Shown here in pieces: positions 63,360 to 64,000 of a DNA stretch of 64,000 nt. The notes beneath the pieces were generated by a model. The model made no database searches. It saw nothing but the letters and a program-made list of their open reading frames with translations, and had not been told where the DNA came from. How positions within the stretch are numbered: position 1 is the first letter of the stretch; every line of letters begins with the position of its first letter. The translations under genes were made by a program, and so were the position numbers. Source of the DNA: Erythrocercus mccallii. Lineage: Eukaryota > Chordata > Aves > Passeriformes > Dicruridae. The stretch is from the NCBI GenBank assembly GCA_013397435.1, contig VZRG01001550.1, positions 112,713 through 176,712 of the forward strand. Direction: 5' to 3'.

Positions 63360-63795
63360 TGAGGAGTCCTGCAGACTACGTCCTCACACCAATGTGGTGA
63401 TGCACACAATCCTTTATTCTCTAGAAAATGGCAGTTTTTATAGTGTACAATATAGTTTACAATTTCCGGTGTTATTCCATTGGCACACAGTAACAGAAAA
63501 ATGCAAGCAAATACTGTTTACTTTAACGTTTAAGGCAGCTATCAAACAAGTAACACTTATAACTAACACTCTATAATTAAGCTACTATCTATTCCTGATT
63601 ACCTTAACAGAATTTCTAACTGCGCCACAAACTTTGGCACTCTTTCTCTCTCAGGCTTCTAGGCCAAGTCCAGGCCCTGGTTCAGGCCCATACCTGGGCC
63701 TGCACTCAGGCCTACAGCCTGAAACTCAGGCTGGATTGCCCAACTTAACTTACAAACACATTATGTCCCTGTTCTCTTGAAGAATCCTCTACAAG
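63360..63795 (-). mobile_element. LTR-like element, minus orientation, boundaries uncertain
   Basis: Read on the minus strand it shows a TATAAAA box (plus 63436-63442), an AATAAA signal (plus 63413-63418) about 20 bp on, and about 50 bp of U5-like sequence to a possible CA at 63360-63361. The upstream (U3) part contains a CAGGCC/AGGCCT-rich block at about 63650-63735. I found no target-site duplication, and the far end (possibly TGTAGAGG on the minus strand at about 63795) is a guess. Confidence 0.45.
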
Positions 63796-64000
63796 TGCAT
63801 CCCATGCACAATTGTTGAATAAAGAGTGAAAACTTATCTCTGTTGCATCGAGTGAGTTTACATTTCAAGTAGCAGCTGAGTTAAGAACTCCATGGTACAG
63901 AAAGCACTCTTGGGTAAAGGTTGAACAGCAGGCTGATCTGTCAACTGGTATGAGTGTGGCCTTACTGACAAAAAAAAAAGGCAAAGTCCAAATTACTGGG
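63796..64000. other. Unassigned end of window
   Basis: Nothing recognisable. An AATAAAG at about 63820 is followed by sequence that resembles an LTR U5 on the plus strand, but this is too weak to call. Confidence 0.5.

Noticed and set aside
63796..63900. Plus-strand LTR end suggested by AATAAAG and a following U5-like stretch
   Set aside because: No TATA box at the right distance, no CA terminus with a duplication, and it conflicts with the better-supported minus-strand element just upstream.
1..64000. CRISPR arrays, bacterial operons, tRNA or rRNA genes
   Set aside because: No regularly spaced repeat-spacer pattern, no cloverleaf and no rRNA-like stretch was seen; the sequence is vertebrate throughout.

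Overview
The window is vertebrate nuclear DNA, almost certainly from a bird and probably a songbird. The evidence is avian-type CR1 LINE fragments, several well-preserved solo retroviral LTRs with TG...CA ends and target-site duplications, AT-rich non-coding DNA, and one gene with large introns. There are no bacterial-type genes, operons, CRISPR arrays, rRNA genes or recognisable tRNA genes.

The only protein-coding gene I can support is the 3' half of a calsyntenin on the + strand, best matched to CLSTN2 (calsyntenin-2, alcadein-gamma). Nine coding exons lie between 3407 and 27540. Their lengths (163, 167, 149, 224, 171, 146, 124, 185, 210 bp) sum to 1539 bp, which is exactly 513 codons (512 residues plus stop), and every junction joins in phase at GT/AG sites. 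They encode the end of the LNS/laminin-G domain, the membrane-proximal ectodomain, the transmembrane helix and an acidic cytoplasmic tail with two WDD (kinesin light chain binding) motifs. The cadherin repeats and signal peptide lie upstream of the window.

Layout. 1-3406 is intron, with a solo LTR ending 54 bp before the first exon. 3407-27540 holds the nine exons. Within this, 23095-24794 and 24796-26495 are the same 1700 bp twice, separated by a single N, which carries a second copy of the transmembrane exon; this looks like two unmerged overlapping contigs, not biology. 27541 to about 38375 is probably one very long 3' UTR, with proximal poly(A) signals at 27745 and 28731 and a strong distal one at 38350. 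From 38.4 to 64 kb is intergenic DNA with no supportable gene. It holds CR1 fragments, an LTR-like element near 46.6-47.0 kb, two solo LTRs of different classes only 17 bp apart (59819-60278 and 60296-60993), and another LTR-like block near the end.

Most noteworthy are the overlap duplication, a 24-bp minisatellite that has multiplied the splice donor of the exon ending at 21777 (one extra donor stays in frame), the LTR next to a splice acceptor, and the inferred 10.8-kb 3' UTR. I found no convincing new biological system; the long open frames elsewhere look like chance.
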